Assembly: GCA_005808665.1 (NCBI GenBank)
Contig: SYLG01000091.1
Location: 1 to 53,826 of the forward strand
Origin: Planctomycetia bacterium
GTDB taxonomy: Bacteria > Planctomycetota > Planctomycetia > Gemmatales > Gemmataceae
DNA length: 53,826 nucleotides
Reading direction: 5' to 3'
In this document: positions 52,523 through 53,826 of the stretch, piece by piece
How the letters are laid out: each line of letters opens with the position of its first letter
Numbering within the stretch: position 1 is the first letter of the stretch
The notes under the pieces: generated by a model
The model's database searches: none
What the model was told of the DNA's origin: nothing
What the model saw: the letters and a program-made list of their open reading frames with translations, nothing else
Made by a program: the position numbers and the translations under genes

Positions 52523-53418
52523 ACGGTCACCATCTCATCGGCATGATAGGACGAACGGACAAACGGTCCGGCAACCACGGTAGGAAATCCGAGGTTACGG
52601 GCATGGACGGCAATAGCGTCAAATTCCTGCGGAGGAACATACCTTTCCACCGGGATATGTTTAAGCGTTGGGGCCAAATACTGACCCAGGGTCAAGGTAT
52701 CACAGCCAATCCTTCTAAGATCTGAAAATACCTCCATCAATTCGTCCAATGTCTCCCCCAAACCCAACATCAAGCCCGTCTTGGAGGTGATCGTGGGGTG
52801 TTTCCGCTTGCAAGCCTCCAGGACAGCGAGTGAGTTTTCATATTTTGCCAGGCGTCCCCGAACCTTTCGGTAAAGCCTGGGCACTGTTTCCATGTTGTGA
52901 TTGAATACTTCCGGTTTGGCCGCAAGGACTGTTTCCAGTTGATCCAGGTTTCCTTGAAAATCAGGCGTGAGGACCTCCACCACCGCCCCGGTTCGTTCCC
53001 GGACAGCCTGAATGCACCGGGCAAAATGGCCGGATCCCCCGTCGGGCAAATCATCCCGGGTTACACTGGTGATGACTACATGGCGCAGGCCCAGCCGTTC
53101 GGCAGCCTCAGCCACCCGGGCGGGTTCATCCTCTTCCACATGAACCGGTTGTCCTTTGGGTACAGAGCAAAAACCACAAGGCCTGGTACAAACATTCCCC
53201 AGGATCATGAAAGTGGCGGTTCGCCTGCTGTAACAATCGGACCGATTGGGGCATTTGGCATTGTCACAAACGGTTTCCAGCTTTAGGTCTTCGAGCAACT
53301 TTTGGGTCAGAAAATTTTCATTTCCTCTGGGTAGCGTCTTTTTCATCCAGGGAGGGAGGCGCCTTCCCATGGACTTGGGCTTGGGTTCCAGCGGAGAAAC
53401 GGTCTGCAAACGGATCAT
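52519..53418 (-). CDS. lipA: lipoyl synthase
   Basis: About 299 residues. Both iron-sulfur cluster sites are visible: the auxiliary cluster CDNAKCPNRSDC and the radical-SAM motif CTRPCGFC (C-x3-C-x2-C). The C-terminal RSSYHADEM contains the conserved Arg-Ser-Ser-Tyr that ligates the auxiliary cluster. The enzyme inserts two sulfur atoms into protein-bound octanoyl groups to form lipoyl cofactors. It is the first gene of the lipA-tmk-holB run; a GGTGGA lies before the ATG. No lipB is in the window. Confidence 0.96.
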   Translation of the reverse strand: MIRLQTVSPLEPKPKSMGRRLPPWMKKTLPRGNENFLTQKLLEDLKLETVCDNAKCPNRSDCYSRRTATFMILGNVCTRPCGFCSVPKGQPVHVEEDEPARVAEAAERLGLRHVVITSVTRDDLPDGGSGHFARCIQAVRERTGAVVEVLTPDFQGNLDQLETVLAAKPEVFNHNMETVPRLYRKVRGRLAKYENSLAVLEACKRKHPTITSKTGLMLGLGETLDELMEVFSDLRRIGCDTLTLGQYLAPTLKHIPVERYVPPQEFDAIAVHARNLGFPTVVAGPFVRSSYHADEMVTV

Positions 53419-53606
53419 GGGAATCCACCCTTTCCAAGGTCGAACAAAATCATTTTAGGGGTGAAACGACAATTTTGTCATTTGGTCCGGGACTTGGACC
53501 CTGGTTCGCTTTGGCGGGGAGAACCGCTAGAATTTTCTACCAGCCTTTGATTTTGCGGGAAAGGATCCTGCTTGGCCGAATTGGGATGAGTTAAAGGGAA
53601 ATAATC

Positions 53607-53826
53607 ATGCGAATGATTCGGGCGTTTTTTGTGTTATGTTTGAGCATCGGTGGATTTGCCATGGCCCAGGATGCCAAGAACCCGCAAGTGGTATTGGAAA
53701 CCTCACAGGGCAAAATAACGATCGAACTCGATGCAGGAAAAGCCCCCGTCACCGTCAAAAACTTTATGGCTTATGTCAACAAGGGCCATTACGATGGCAC
53801 CATCTTTCATCGGGTTATTCCCACCT
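53607..53826 (+). CDS. cyclophilin-type peptidylprolyl isomerase (partial, cut by window end)
   Basis: The first 73 residues are visible, starting at an ATG with AAAGGGA at 7 nt. A signal peptide (MRMIRAFFVLCLSIGGFAMA) precedes VVLETSQGKITIELDAGKAP and FMAYVNKGHYDGTIFHRVIP, the opening of the cyclophilin fold including the FHRVI active-site stretch with its catalytic Arg. It is probably a periplasmic protein-folding isomerase. The 188 bp between it and lipA hold the divergent promoters; none is well defined. Confidence 0.9.
   Translation, partial: MRMIRAFFVLCLSIGGFAMAQDAKNPQVVLETSQGKITIELDAGKAPVTVKNFMAYVNKGHYDGTIFHRVIPT

Overview
The window most resembles a chromosome segment from a planctomycete (phylum Planctomycetota, possibly close to Gemmatales). 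No rRNA or other taxonomic marker gene is present, so this is inferred from the gene set: a double-length UvrA of about 2,180 residues, a DUF1573 protein, an exosortase with a C-terminal extension next to a membrane TPR protein, an ECF sigma factor with a zinc-less membrane anti-sigma factor, a cytosolic Ser/Thr kinase, a PMT-type membrane glycosyltransferase and an FHA-GAF-PP2C phosphatase. Base composition is close to balanced, and genes are dense and sit on both strands. No tRNA, rRNA, CRISPR array, prophage or classical insertion sequence was found.

Layout. 258-7376 (minus): a hydrolase-like lipoprotein, a Gfo/Idh/MocA oxidoreductase, a class C beta-lactamase-type serine hydrolase, then a phosphohexomutase translationally coupled to a BaiN/HI0933-type flavoprotein. 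7473-19471 (plus): mnmG, an HTH-receiver regulator with a histidine kinase, a ComF-type phosphoribosyltransferase, a DUF1573 protein, pyruvate carboxylase, an FHA-GAF-PP2C phosphatase and clpS. 19508-25317: an envelope/exopolysaccharide-like block with a TPR protein and exosortase on minus, facing a Pro-rich lipoprotein, an MprF/AglD-type membrane protein and a GT2 glycosyltransferase on plus. Then ilvD, closed by a strong terminator. 27118-27836 is a non-coding gap with a long rod-like inverted repeat. 27837-34506 (minus): accA, a Ser/Thr kinase, ferredoxin-NADP reductase, a PMT-like glycosyltransferase, anti-sigma and ECF sigma. 34659-44969 (plus): giant uvrA, a probable DUF4198/CbiM metal-uptake pair and an ABC-F ATPase. 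mutS2 (minus) lies opposite thiO and a PHP-domain protein (plus). 49560-50844 is a repeat island. 50868-53418 (minus) is a coupled lipA-tmk-holB run. A cyclophilin-type peptidylprolyl isomerase starts at 53607 and is cut by the window end.

The most unusual part is the repeat island. A small DUF559 (Vsr/PD-(D/E)XK-like) nuclease gene lies inside its own terminal inverted repeats of about 41-45 bp, each able to fold into hairpins. Two short elements of 132-135 bp, one on each side, keep the same two ends and the edges of the same interior but lack most of the gene, as a MITE derives from an autonomous transposon. The nuclease's C-terminal tail is translated from the terminal repeat. A further 61-bp repeat family is interleaved. 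This suggests a nuclease-linked mobile palindromic repeat family, comparable in logic to REP/RAYT systems but with a different nuclease; movement itself is inference.
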